Below are positions 6,079-13,102 of a stretch of 15,264 nt of DNA, in pieces. How positions within the stretch are numbered: position 1 is the stretch's first letter; the number at the start of each line of letters is the position of its first letter. The DNA lies in assembly GCA_964552325.1 (NCBI GenBank), contig CAZKHA010000074.1, positions 1 through 15,264 of the forward strand, in the 5' to 3' direction. This DNA comes from CAZKCK01 sp964552325 (lineage in GTDB: Bacteria > Bacteroidota > Bacteroidia > Bacteroidales > TTA-H9). A program made the translations under genes and the position numbers. The notes beneath the pieces were generated by a model. That model saw only the letters and a list, made by a program, of their open reading frames with translations. It did no database searches and was not told the origin of the DNA.

Positions 6079-7569
6079 ATGAAAAAGATATCTTTACTCA
6101 TTGTTGGTATAGTGCTGCTTGGTTTCTTAAATACAAGTGGACAGGTTACCCTCGACTGTGAATCGGGAAACAGGGCCATTGAACAAGGCAATTGCTGGGG
6201 TTTTGGTGCGAATACATATTCAAATTCTGTAGCATATGTAATTAGTGGTACATGGTCCACCAAAAGCAATTCGCTTACAAACACTTCACCCACAGCATCA
6301 TGGATTAAAACTCCATGGATGTTGGTAGGCTCTGGCAATATCACTTTCAGTACCCGTTTAGACGGAAATTCCAACGGTGTGGTTTCAAAAGGAATCATCA
6401 TTTCATACATCCCGTATGATGCCACCAATGCACCTAATTATGAAGGAGTTCCAGTGGAGTTTTACACTTATAGTTTCCCAAGTTTCAACAATACTATACG
6501 CGATATCACAGCTCCTATTCCTTCTGAAATTGCAAATGCCACAAATAGCGCATACAAGATCAGGGTAAGTTTTGTGGGTACAGGTGGCAATGAACGCGCT
6601 TACGCTGACAACTTTATATTTCCGGGCACCTATTGGTCAAATCCTGCCAGTGGTTGTATTCCATTGACCTTGATTCAAGATGCCGATAACGATGGTGTAG
6701 CAGATGCCGAAGACGCTTATCCTACCGACCCATACCGTGCTTACAATTCATATTATCCTGCTCAAAACCAATTTGGAACACTCGCATTTGAAGATAACTG
6801 GCCAAACAGGGCCGATTACGACTTTAACGATGTAGTTGTAAACTATAACATGAACACCGTAACCAATGCCAACAATCAAATTGTTGAAATTAAATCGGTG
6901 TTTGTAGCTAGGGCATCTGGCGCTAGCTTTCAAAATGCATTTGCCCTCCAGTTTAATAACATTTTACCTAACAAAATTATAGGTGTATCAGGTAACCATA
7001 TCAGTCCTTCAACTATTTTCAGCTTAGCACCCAATGGCTTAGAGGCCAACCAAAACTTTGCAAATTGCATAGTTTTCGACAATTTTTACAACGTAATGGC
7101 ACATCCAGGTATTGGTACAGGTATTAATACAGTTAAAACTGCCCCCGAAGTGCCCTACGACACCCTAAGGGTTACCGTTACTTTTATGGAAAATGGTACA
7201 CCTGCAAGCGGTGGAGCCATCACTATTGCTCAACTGCCCGCATCGGCATTTAACTTTTATATTGTGGCCAACCAAGAACGTGGTCGCGAAATACACCTAG
7301 CTGATTACGAGCCTACCTACTTGGCAAATACAAGCCTGTTTGGAACAGGTAACGACAATACCAATCCTTCGGCTGGCATTTATTATAAAAGCACCAATAA
7401 TTTACCTTGGGGGTTGAATATCCTCACGGGTTTTGATTATCCTATTGAAATTGAACCTATTAATGAAGCCTATTTGCACTTTGTTGAATGGGCAAGCAGT
7501 TCCGGGGCAAACTATGCTGATTGGTACACCAATCAACAAGGTTACCGCGATGAATCAAAGATTTACTAA
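6079..7569 (+). CDS. Secreted LruC-domain (DUF4842) protein with a thrombospondin type 3-like calcium motif
   Basis: A 496-residue exported protein. Residues 1-22 form a signal peptide ending around TSGQ, without a lipobox. Residues 23 to about 195 look like a beta-sandwich of the choice-of-anchor or carbohydrate-binding kind (DCESGNRAIEQGNCWGFGA at the start, ERAYADNFIFPGTYW near the end). Residues 201-218 (DADNDGVADAEDAYPTDP) form a thrombospondin type 3-like calcium-binding loop. The remainder matches the LruC/DUF4842 domain: LAFEDNWPNRADYDFNDVVV near 230-250, then a long beta-rich tail with VANQERGREIHLADYEPT and a terminal tryptophan-rich YADWYTNQQGYRDESKIY. No type IX sorting domain is present, so it is probably periplasmic or held at the surface by partners. 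LruC proteins are of unknown function and often surface-associated. It forms an operon with the small lipoprotein just upstream and ends at a terminator. Confidence 0.86.
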   Translation: MKKISLLIVGIVLLGFLNTSGQVTLDCESGNRAIEQGNCWGFGANTYSNSVAYVISGTWSTKSNSLTNTSPTASWIKTPWMLVGSGNITFSTRLDGNSNGVVSKGIIISYIPYDATNAPNYEGVPVEFYTYSFPSFNNTIRDITAPIPSEIANATNSAYKIRVSFVGTGGNERAYADNFIFPGTYWSNPASGCIPLTLIQDADNDGVADAEDAYPTDPYRAYNSYYPAQNQFGTLAFEDNWPNRADYDFNDVVVNYNMNTVTNANNQIVEIKSVFVARASGASFQNAFALQFNNILPNKIIGVSGNHISPSTIFSLAPNGLEANQNFANCIVFDNFYNVMAHPGIGTGINTVKTAPEVPYDTLRVTVTFMENGTPASGGAITIAQLPASAFNFYIVANQERGREIHLADYEPTYLANTSLFGTGNDNTNPSAGIYYKSTNNLPWGLNILTGFDYPIEIEPINEAYLHFVEWASSSGANYADWYTNQQGYRDESKIY

Positions 7570-7596
7570 AATTGTTTCTTATTGTCTGAGGAAAGG

Positions 7597-7625
7597 CCGG
7601 TGTCAAATGATGCCGGTTTTTTTTT
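7597..7625 (+). terminator. Rho-independent terminator after the LruC gene
   Basis: CCGG (7597-7600) pairs with CCGG (7613-7616). The stem extends inward through two G-T wobbles to eight or nine pairs with a loop of about four nucleotides. Nine T residues follow (7617-7625). It sits about 28 bp after the LruC stop. Confidence 0.88.
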
Positions 7626-7795
7626 GTCAAGGCTAACCATCTTGAAACTTATCGAATAAATCAGTCAAGGAGTCCACTGGCTGAATTCCAGTAATTTGAA
7701 ATCAGTCTAAAGTTTATGGGCTTTTGATTATTTTCACTTGAAGGCCAGTGCTATAGAACACATGTATTTTTGTAAATGTGTCTTAATCAGAGCAT

Positions 7796-7831
7796 TTTGT
7801 TTTTTTATAACGGAAAATGCCCGTAACTTTG
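7796..7831 (+). promoter_or_regulatory. Promoter of the methylmalonyl-CoA decarboxylase operon
   Basis: TAACTTTG at 7824-7831 exactly matches the Bacteroidota -7 consensus TAnnTTTG. A TTTG at 7796-7799 could serve as the -33 element, with a spacer of 24 bp, one longer than the usual range. Transcription would start near 7838 and give a leader of about 23 nt before the epimerase ATG. The rest of the 291-bp gap (7626-7795) shows no other structure I can support. Confidence 0.62.
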
Positions 7832-7860
7832 TGCCCATCAAAAAATAACCTACCATTCAT

Positions 7861-8271
7861 ATGAATCTATCACATATTGAGCATATTGGCATTGCTGTCA
7901 AGAGCATTGCCGATGCCATCCCTTATTATGAAGAAATCCTGGGCTTAAAATGTTATGCTGTTGAAGAGGTAACTGACCAGAAAGTTAAAACTGCCTTTTT
8001 TATGATTGGACAAACCAAGATCGAGCTTTTGGAATCAACAGATCCCGAAGGGCCGATAGGCAAGTTTATCGAGAAAAAGGGCGAAGGTGTTCACCACATT
8101 GCCTTTGCAACCCAAAATTTAGAAGATGCGCTGGCCGAAGCCGAAACCAAAGGCGTTCAACTTATCGACAAACAGCCCCGTAAAGGAGCTGAGGGTCTTC
8201 ACATTGCTTTCTTACATCCAAAATCAACACGAGGTGTCTTAACCGAACTTTGTGAAAACAAATCAAAATAA
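7861..8271 (+). CDS. mce: Methylmalonyl-CoA epimerase
   Basis: A 136-residue cytoplasmic enzyme of the VOC (glyoxalase/vicinal oxygen chelate) superfamily. It interconverts the (R) and (S) epimers of methylmalonyl-CoA, linking vitamin B12-dependent mutase to carboxylase or decarboxylase enzymes. Two beta-alpha-beta-beta-beta modules are visible. Candidate metal ligands are His8 (EHIGIAV), the His78/His79 pair (GEGVHHIAFAT) and Glu129 (VLTELCE), as in characterised epimerases. Length is typical. It is the first gene of the operon, 8 bp upstream of the carboxyltransferase gene, which supports a role in feeding that enzyme the correct epimer. Methylmalonyl-CoA mutase genes are not in the window. 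Confidence 0.95.
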   Translation: MNLSHIEHIGIAVKSIADAIPYYEEILGLKCYAVEEVTDQKVKTAFFMIGQTKIELLESTDPEGPIGKFIEKKGEGVHHIAFATQNLEDALAEAETKGVQLIDKQPRKGAEGLHIAFLHPKSTRGVLTELCENKSK

Positions 8272-8279
8272 TCTTACAA

Positions 8280-9839
8280 ATGGCTATAGACGATAAAATT
8301 AAAGAATTGCTCGACAAACGTAAGCTGGCAGCCCTAGGCGGGGGCCAAAAACGTATTGATGCACAACATGCTAAAGGCAAATTAACAGCCCGTGAACGCA
8401 TTGAACTGCTTTTGGACGAAGGCAGTTTTGAAGAGTTTGATATGTTTGTTACCCATCGCTGTCATGATTTCGGCCTAGAGGGCCAAGAATTTTTGTCGGA
8501 TGGCGTAATTACTGGCCATGGAACCATTGACGGACGTGTTATCTATGTTTTTTCGCAAGACTTTACCGTTTTTGGTGGTTCACTTTCAGAATCGTTTGCA
8601 AAAAAGATTTGCAAGGTGATGGACCAAGCTATGAAGGTTGGGGCTCCCTTGATTGGCATTAATGACAGTGGAGGTGCTCGTATTCAAGAAGGCGTACAGA
8701 GCTTGGCGGGATATGCTGAGATTTTTGAACGCAACATTTTGGCTTCTGGGGTTATCCCACAGATTTCGGCCGTTTTTGGCCCTTGTGCCGGTGGAGCGGT
8801 ATATTCACCAGCCCTTACCGATTACATAGTGATGAGCAAAGACACTAGCTATATGTTTGTTACCGGTCCAAAGGTTGTTAAGACCGTTACCGGCGAAGTG
8901 GTAACTGACGAAGAGCTGGGTGGCGCCATGGTACATGGTACAAAATCGGGTGTAACCCATTTTGTGGCCGACGACGAACGCGAAGGCATCCTAATCATAC
9001 GCAAGCTATTGTCGTACTTACCTCAAAACAACCTCGAAGAAGCGCCCATAGCAACCAACGATGACCCCATTGATCGCTTAGAAGATTCGCTCAATTATAT
9101 TATACCCGAAAACCCGAACAAGCCCTATGATGTTAAGGATGTAATCCATAGCATTGTTGATAACCGCGAGTTTTTAGAGGTTCAAAGGCATTATGCCCCC
9201 AATATTGTAACAGGTTATGCGCGTTTTAATGGAATGTCGGTGGGTATAGTTGCCAATCAACCAAATTACTTGGCAGGGGTGCTCGATATTAATGCTTCGC
9301 GTAAGGCTGCACGATTTGTTCGTTTTTGCGATGCTTTTAATATCCCCATCCTAACCTTAGTGGATGTGCCTGGGTTTTTGCCTGGTACAGCACAGGAATA
9401 TGGTGGCATAATCATACATGGTGCCAAGCTGCTGTTTGCCTATGGCGAAGCAACGGTACCAAAAGTAACTGTTATCTTGCGCAAGGCCTATGGAGGAGCA
9501 TATGATGTAATGAGCTCGAAACATTTGCGTGGCGATATTAATTATGCATGGCCAACTGCCGAGATTGCCGTTATGGGACCTAAGGGGGCTATCGAAATCC
9601 TTCACAGCAAGAAGCTTAGCGAAATTACAGATAAGGCTGAGCGTGATGAATATGTTAAAAAAGCTGAAGAAGAATACAAGGCAAAATTTGCAAATCCTTA
9701 CAATGCAGCCAAATACGGGTTTATTGATGATGTAATCGAACCCCGTAACACACGTTTCAGGATTATCCGTGCGTTGCAGGCCTTGGCTACAAAAAAAGAC
9801 GTGAACCCGCCTAAAAAGCACACAAATATACCCCTTTAA
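8280..9839 (+). CDS. mmdA: Methylmalonyl-CoA decarboxylase carboxyltransferase (alpha) subunit
   Basis: A 519-residue cytoplasmic carboxyltransferase of the crotonase-like propionyl-CoA carboxylase beta/MmdA family. It transfers the carboxyl group of methylmalonyl-CoA to the biotin of the carrier subunit, releasing propionyl-CoA. The N-terminal half holds KGKLTARERIELLLDEGSFEE, FSQDFTVFGGSLSE and the oxyanion-hole segment GINDSGGARIQEGV, then FGPCAGGAVYSPALTD. The C-terminal half holds DVPGFLPGTAQEYGGIIIHG and LRKAYGGAYDVMSSKHL. Sequence alone does not separate a decarboxylase from a propionyl-CoA carboxylase beta subunit. Context decides for the sodium-pump decarboxylase: OadG- and OadB-type genes and a free biotin carrier follow at once, and no biotin carboxylase gene is present. 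It is 13 bp from the next gene. Confidence 0.94.
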   Translation: MAIDDKIKELLDKRKLAALGGGQKRIDAQHAKGKLTARERIELLLDEGSFEEFDMFVTHRCHDFGLEGQEFLSDGVITGHGTIDGRVIYVFSQDFTVFGGSLSESFAKKICKVMDQAMKVGAPLIGINDSGGARIQEGVQSLAGYAEIFERNILASGVIPQISAVFGPCAGGAVYSPALTDYIVMSKDTSYMFVTGPKVVKTVTGEVVTDEELGGAMVHGTKSGVTHFVADDEREGILIIRKLLSYLPQNNLEEAPIATNDDPIDRLEDSLNYIIPENPNKPYDVKDVIHSIVDNREFLEVQRHYAPNIVTGYARFNGMSVGIVANQPNYLAGVLDINASRKAARFVRFCDAFNIPILTLVDVPGFLPGTAQEYGGIIIHGAKLLFAYGEATVPKVTVILRKAYGGAYDVMSSKHLRGDINYAWPTAEIAVMGPKGAIEILHSKKLSEITDKAERDEYVKKAEEEYKAKFANPYNAAKYGFIDDVIEPRNTRFRIIRALQALATKKDVNPPKKHTNIPL

Positions 9840-9852
9840 CACAACCCAAACT

Positions 9853-10755
9853 ATGATTGAAAAGACCATGCGAGTTATATGTATAGCAGTTGCTGTCATC
9901 ATAATGGCCACGTTTTCAAATGGGTTGCAGGCTCAGAACGGTTCTGACCTCCGTATCAACGAAATTTTGGTTTTAAACGACTCAAGTTTTGTTGATGATT
10001 TTGGAGTTCATAGTCCTTGGATTGAGATTTTTAATACAGCTTTCAACACTGTTGATATAGGCGGATTATACCTCACCAACGATTTGAGCAACCCCACCAT
10101 GTACTACATACCAAAAGGCGACCCGCGCACACTGATTGCCCCACGCAGCTACTTGGTATTATGGGCCGACAACCAAACTACGCGAGGAATCCTACACCTT
10201 AATTTTGATTTACGCAATTCAAAAATTGTGGCCCTCTATGATGCAAATGGCCGTACACTTATTGATAAAGCCAATATTCCAGATTCACATTCACCAGATA
10301 TTACTTTTGGAAGATTGGTGGATGGAGGACAAAAATGGGGCTTCTTAGCGAAGAATACACCGGCAGCGAACAATGACACTAGCCCTGTTGTAACTGCCGC
10401 ACAACTCTTTGTAGAAATGGATCCCTATGGTGGTGCCATGACCATGATTGCCATGACCGTAGTGTTTTTTGCCCTAGCCCTGCTGTATTTTTTCTTCAAG
10501 AACACATCATTTTTTTATAATATTGATGTTAAAGGAATCTTATGCAGGAAGCGAAAAGGCCAAGATTGTGGCGAAAAACCTGTTAAGGTTGATGAAATAC
10601 CCGGTGAAGTGGGTGCTGCCATTGCCATGGCATTGCATCTTTACCAGAACCAATTGCATGATAATGAAAACACCGTGCTGACTATCCGGAAGGTATCACG
10701 TACTTATTCGCCATGGAGTTCCAAAATCTATGGCTTAAGGCAATCTCCCAAATAA
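9853..10755 (+). CDS. OadG-type decarboxylase subunit fused to an N-terminal lamin-tail domain
   Basis: A 300-residue single-span membrane protein. Residues 1-28 form a cleavable signal peptide or signal anchor ending near LQAQ. Residues about 31-172 match a lamin-tail (LTD) immunoglobulin-like domain: LRINEILVLN, the SPWIEIFNTAFNTVDIGG core, LIAPRSYLVLWAD, NFDLRNSKIVALYD, and a closing TFGRLVDGGQKWGFLAKNTP. A transmembrane helix at about 195-216 (MTMIAMTVVFFALALLYFFF) and the cytoplasmic tail (EVGAAIAMALHLY, then SRTYSPWSSKIYGL) correspond to the small OadG/MmdD subunit, which in other bacteria is only about 80-130 residues and assembles the carboxyltransferase onto the membrane OadB subunit. 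If the N-terminus is exported, the LTD lies in the periplasm, a part that classical pumps lack; its purpose is unknown. The gene lies between the carboxyltransferase and biotin-carrier genes. Confidence 0.85.
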   Translation: MIEKTMRVICIAVAVIIMATFSNGLQAQNGSDLRINEILVLNDSSFVDDFGVHSPWIEIFNTAFNTVDIGGLYLTNDLSNPTMYYIPKGDPRTLIAPRSYLVLWADNQTTRGILHLNFDLRNSKIVALYDANGRTLIDKANIPDSHSPDITFGRLVDGGQKWGFLAKNTPAANNDTSPVVTAAQLFVEMDPYGGAMTMIAMTVVFFALALLYFFFKNTSFFYNIDVKGILCRKRKGQDCGEKPVKVDEIPGEVGAAIAMALHLYQNQLHDNENTVLTIRKVSRTYSPWSSKIYGLRQSPK

Positions 10756-10802
10756 TTTATGCTAATTAGTTTATTTAGTTGTTATTGATAACATTACACC
10801 AA

Positions 10803-11246
10803 ATGAAAAAATTTAAATTCACCATACATGGCAATCAATACGATGCTGAGATCATTAGTGTTGAAGATAATCTTGCCACAATCGAAATAAATGGAACTTC
10901 TTATTCAGTAGAGGTTGACCGTAGTATTCCAACTACCAAGACACCAAAATTGGTACGCTCTGTTTCTGTGCCTTCTACCGATGCTCATCCCTCTGTTGCA
11001 AAAACCAGCAGCCCGTCCGGGCCTAAGGGAAGCGGCTCCATTAAATCGCCCTTGCCGGGTGTTATCCTCGATATTTTTGTTAGAGAGGGAGATATGGTTA
11101 AAATTGGCCAAAAACTGCTGATGCTTGAAGCTATGAAAATGGAAAACAACATTGAGTCAGATAAAGAAGGCCGTGTAGCATCCATCAAAAAGCACAAAGG
11201 CGACCAGGTTATGGAAGGTGACATTCTCATTATAATAGGAGATTAA
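10803..11246 (+). CDS. mmdC: Biotin carrier subunit of methylmalonyl-CoA decarboxylase
   Basis: A 147-residue biotinyl carrier protein. The C-terminal biotinyl/lipoyl domain begins near residue 79 (GSIKSPLPGVILDIFVREGD) and has the biotinylation motif EAMKM, with Lys112 as the site of attachment. A Pro/Ser/Thr/Lys-rich flexible linker (about 42-78) joins it to a small N-terminal beta domain (KKFKFTIHGNQYDAEI) typical of decarboxylase carriers. The biotin arm takes CO2 from the carboxyltransferase active site to the membrane OadB subunit. ATG 10803 is chosen over an in-frame TTG at 10779 because it opens directly into the conserved MKKF-type start. It ends 3 bp before the OadB gene. The 47 bp before it contain no promoter I can support, so it is probably transcribed from the operon promoter. 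Confidence 0.94.
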   Translation: MKKFKFTIHGNQYDAEIISVEDNLATIEINGTSYSVEVDRSIPTTKTPKLVRSVSVPSTDAHPSVAKTSSPSGPKGSGSIKSPLPGVILDIFVREGDMVKIGQKLLMLEAMKMENNIESDKEGRVASIKKHKGDQVMEGDILIIIGD

Positions 11247-11249
11247 GCC

Positions 11250-12413
11250 ATGGCAGGATCCGGTTCGTTTATAGAATTTGTTGTTGATCACCTCGACCAG
11301 TTTTTGCAATACACTGCTTTTTCCAATATGACCATAGGCCATATCGTTATGATCTGTGTAGGCTTAGCGTTTATCTACCTTGCCATTTCAAAGGAATATG
11401 AACCTATGCTTTTGGTGCCTATTGGGTTTGGTATAATTGTAGGCAATATTGCCTTTTATCCCGGACTAAAAGTGGGCATTTATGAAAGTGGTAGCGTACT
11501 CAATTATCTGTATTTTGGCGTAATGCAAGGCGTTTACCCACCACTTATCTTCTTAGGAATAGGTGCCATGACCGATTTTTCAGCACTTATCTCCAACCCC
11601 AAGCTTATCCTTATTGGCGCTGCTGCCCAGCTTGGTATCTTTGGTGCTTATGCTGCTGCCCTAGCGCTAGGATTTTCGCCCAGTGAAGCTGGTGCCATCG
11701 GCATTATAGGTGGCGCCGACGGTCCAACTGCTATCTTTTTGGCTTCAAAACTTGCCCCAGATTTATTGGGCGCCATAGCAGTATCTGCGTACTCATACAT
11801 GGCTTTGGTGCCTGTTATTCAACCCCCTATTATGCGGTTGCTCACCAATAAAAAGGAACGCGTTATCCGCATGAAACCACCACGCACTGTTTCAAAGGTA
11901 GAAAAGATCATGTTCCCCATCATTGGTTTGTTGCTAACTTGCTTTATTGTGCCAACCGGCTTGCCATTATTAGGCATGCTGTTCTTTGGAAACCTTCTAA
12001 AAGAAAGTACTGTTACCAAGCGTTTGGCCGATACCGCCAAAGGCCCTATGATTGATATTGTTACCATTCTTATTGGACTAACCGTGGGTGCATCTACCCA
12101 AGCTACTACCTTCCTTACAGCCAAATCAATCGGGATTTTTGCCTTAGGAGCATTCTCGTTTATGGTTGCCACGTTTGGCGGGGTGATGTTTGTAAAAATT
12201 ATCAACTTGTTTTTGAAAGAAGGCAATAAGATAAATCCACTTATTGGCAATGCAGGTGTTTCGGCAGTGCCCGATAGTGCACGTGTTTCGCAAGTGGTGG
12301 GCCTTGAATACGACAAAACTAACCATTTGCTTATGCACGCCATGGGACCCAATGTTGCGGGCGTAATTGGAAGTGCTGTAGCAGCCGGGGTTATGTTAAG
12401 CTTCCTTTATTAA
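11250..12413 (+). CDS. mmdB: Na+-pumping decarboxylase beta subunit (OadB/MmdB family)
   Basis: A 387-residue polytopic inner-membrane protein with multiple hydrophobic segments. It decarboxylates carboxybiotin and couples this to Na+ export. Diagnostic sequences are the re-entrant GIIGGADGPTAIFLASKLAP loop with Asp157, equivalent to the essential aspartate of Klebsiella OadB, and IGNAGVSAVPDSARV with Asn334 and the following serine, equivalent to the conserved Asn/Ser pair. Length and motif order match the family. It is the last gene of the operon, followed within 20 bp by a strong terminator. Together with the upstream subunits it would add to the sodium motive force during propionate formation. 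Sequence similarity in this subunit does not itself separate oxaloacetate from methylmalonyl-CoA decarboxylases; the epimerase and CoA-type carboxyltransferase in the operon do. Confidence 0.95.
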   Translation: MAGSGSFIEFVVDHLDQFLQYTAFSNMTIGHIVMICVGLAFIYLAISKEYEPMLLVPIGFGIIVGNIAFYPGLKVGIYESGSVLNYLYFGVMQGVYPPLIFLGIGAMTDFSALISNPKLILIGAAAQLGIFGAYAAALALGFSPSEAGAIGIIGGADGPTAIFLASKLAPDLLGAIAVSAYSYMALVPVIQPPIMRLLTNKKERVIRMKPPRTVSKVEKIMFPIIGLLLTCFIVPTGLPLLGMLFFGNLLKESTVTKRLADTAKGPMIDIVTILIGLTVGASTQATTFLTAKSIGIFALGAFSFMVATFGGVMFVKIINLFLKEGNKINPLIGNAGVSAVPDSARVSQVVGLEYDKTNHLLMHAMGPNVAGVIGSAVAAGVMLSFLY

Positions 12414-12431
12414 GAAATCTTCGTACTTTTG

Positions 12432-12469
12432 AAACCGGATATGCATGTTTTTGGGTATCCGGTTTTTTT
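12432..12469 (+). terminator. Rho-independent terminator of the decarboxylase operon
   Basis: AAACCGGATA (12432-12441) pairs perfectly over 10 bp with TATCCGGTTT (12456-12465) around a 14-nt loop. The T-run spans 12463-12469. Only 14 bp separate it from the uridine kinase ATG, so that gene either has a promoter overlapping this hairpin or depends on read-through. Confidence 0.93.
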
Positions 12470-12483
12470 AATGTTTTTAACCT

Positions 12484-13095
12484 ATGCTGATAATTGGAAT
12501 AGCTGGTGGATCGGGATCTGGAAAAACCACCGTAGTAAAAAAAATAATGGAACTGCTCCCCGCCGATTCCGTTTCATTTATTTCGCAAGATGCTTATTAT
12601 TATGATAATGGACATCTAACTGCCGAAGAGAAAAGCGAGATTAACTTCGACCATCCCTCGTCGATCGAATTCTCGCTCTTGGTGAAACACCTTGATAAAC
12701 TCATCAAAGGCAAAAGCTTCGAAATGCCCATTTACTCGTATGTAACCTGTGCCAGGGCCAAAGAAACCGTTACCATTAACCCCAAAAGCGTGATTATTGT
12801 GGAAGGTATCCTCATATTTACGGATCCCGAGCTAAACAAACGCCTTAATGTTAAAGTATTTGTAGATGCCGATGCCGACGAACGCCTGATGCGGATCATA
12901 CGACGCGATATGATTGAACGTGGACGCTCACTTCAGCAAGCCCTTACCCATTACGAGACATTTGTAAAGCCCATGCACCTTCAATTTATAGAGCCTACCA
13001 AGCGCTATGCCGATATTATTGTACCTCAGGGCGGCGAGAACGTGGTAGCCATCGATTTCCTCAGCTCACGCATTAAGATGAAGCTGGGGCTTTAA
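12484..13095 (+). CDS. udk: Uridine kinase
   Basis: A 203-residue cytoplasmic P-loop kinase that phosphorylates uridine and cytidine in pyrimidine salvage. The Walker A motif GGSGSGKTT occupies residues 8-16. QDAYYYD carries the catalytic Asp36. NFDHPSSIEF, IYSYVTCAR and IIVEGILIF (Walker B-like) follow, then VFVDADADERLMRIIRRD with the lid arginines, and KPMHLQFIEPTKRYADIIVP near the end. Length and motif order are those of bacterial Udk. The downstream beta-propeller lipoprotein starts 7 bp after its stop, so the two are likely co-transcribed, although no functional link is apparent. No promoter is visible in the short gap after the decarboxylase terminator. Confidence 0.96.
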   Translation: MLIIGIAGGSGSGKTTVVKKIMELLPADSVSFISQDAYYYDNGHLTAEEKSEINFDHPSSIEFSLLVKHLDKLIKGKSFEMPIYSYVTCARAKETVTINPKSVIIVEGILIFTDPELNKRLNVKVFVDADADERLMRIIRRDMIERGRSLQQALTHYETFVKPMHLQFIEPTKRYADIIVPQGGENVVAIDFLSSRIKMKLGL

Positions 13096-13102
13096 TAGCA
13101 CC

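Noticed and set aside
8280..9839. Propionyl-CoA carboxylase beta subunit as the primary call
   Set aside because: The family cannot be split by sequence alone, but OadG- and OadB-type genes in the same operon and the lack of a biotin carboxylase favour the decarboxylase.
9357..9911. 184-codon minus-strand open frame opposite the end of mmdA and the start of the OadG gene
   Set aside because: It is antisense to two well-supported genes and shows no family motifs.
11819..12352. 177-codon minus-strand open frame opposite OadB
   Set aside because: It lies entirely within a strongly conserved membrane-subunit gene and has no independent coding evidence.
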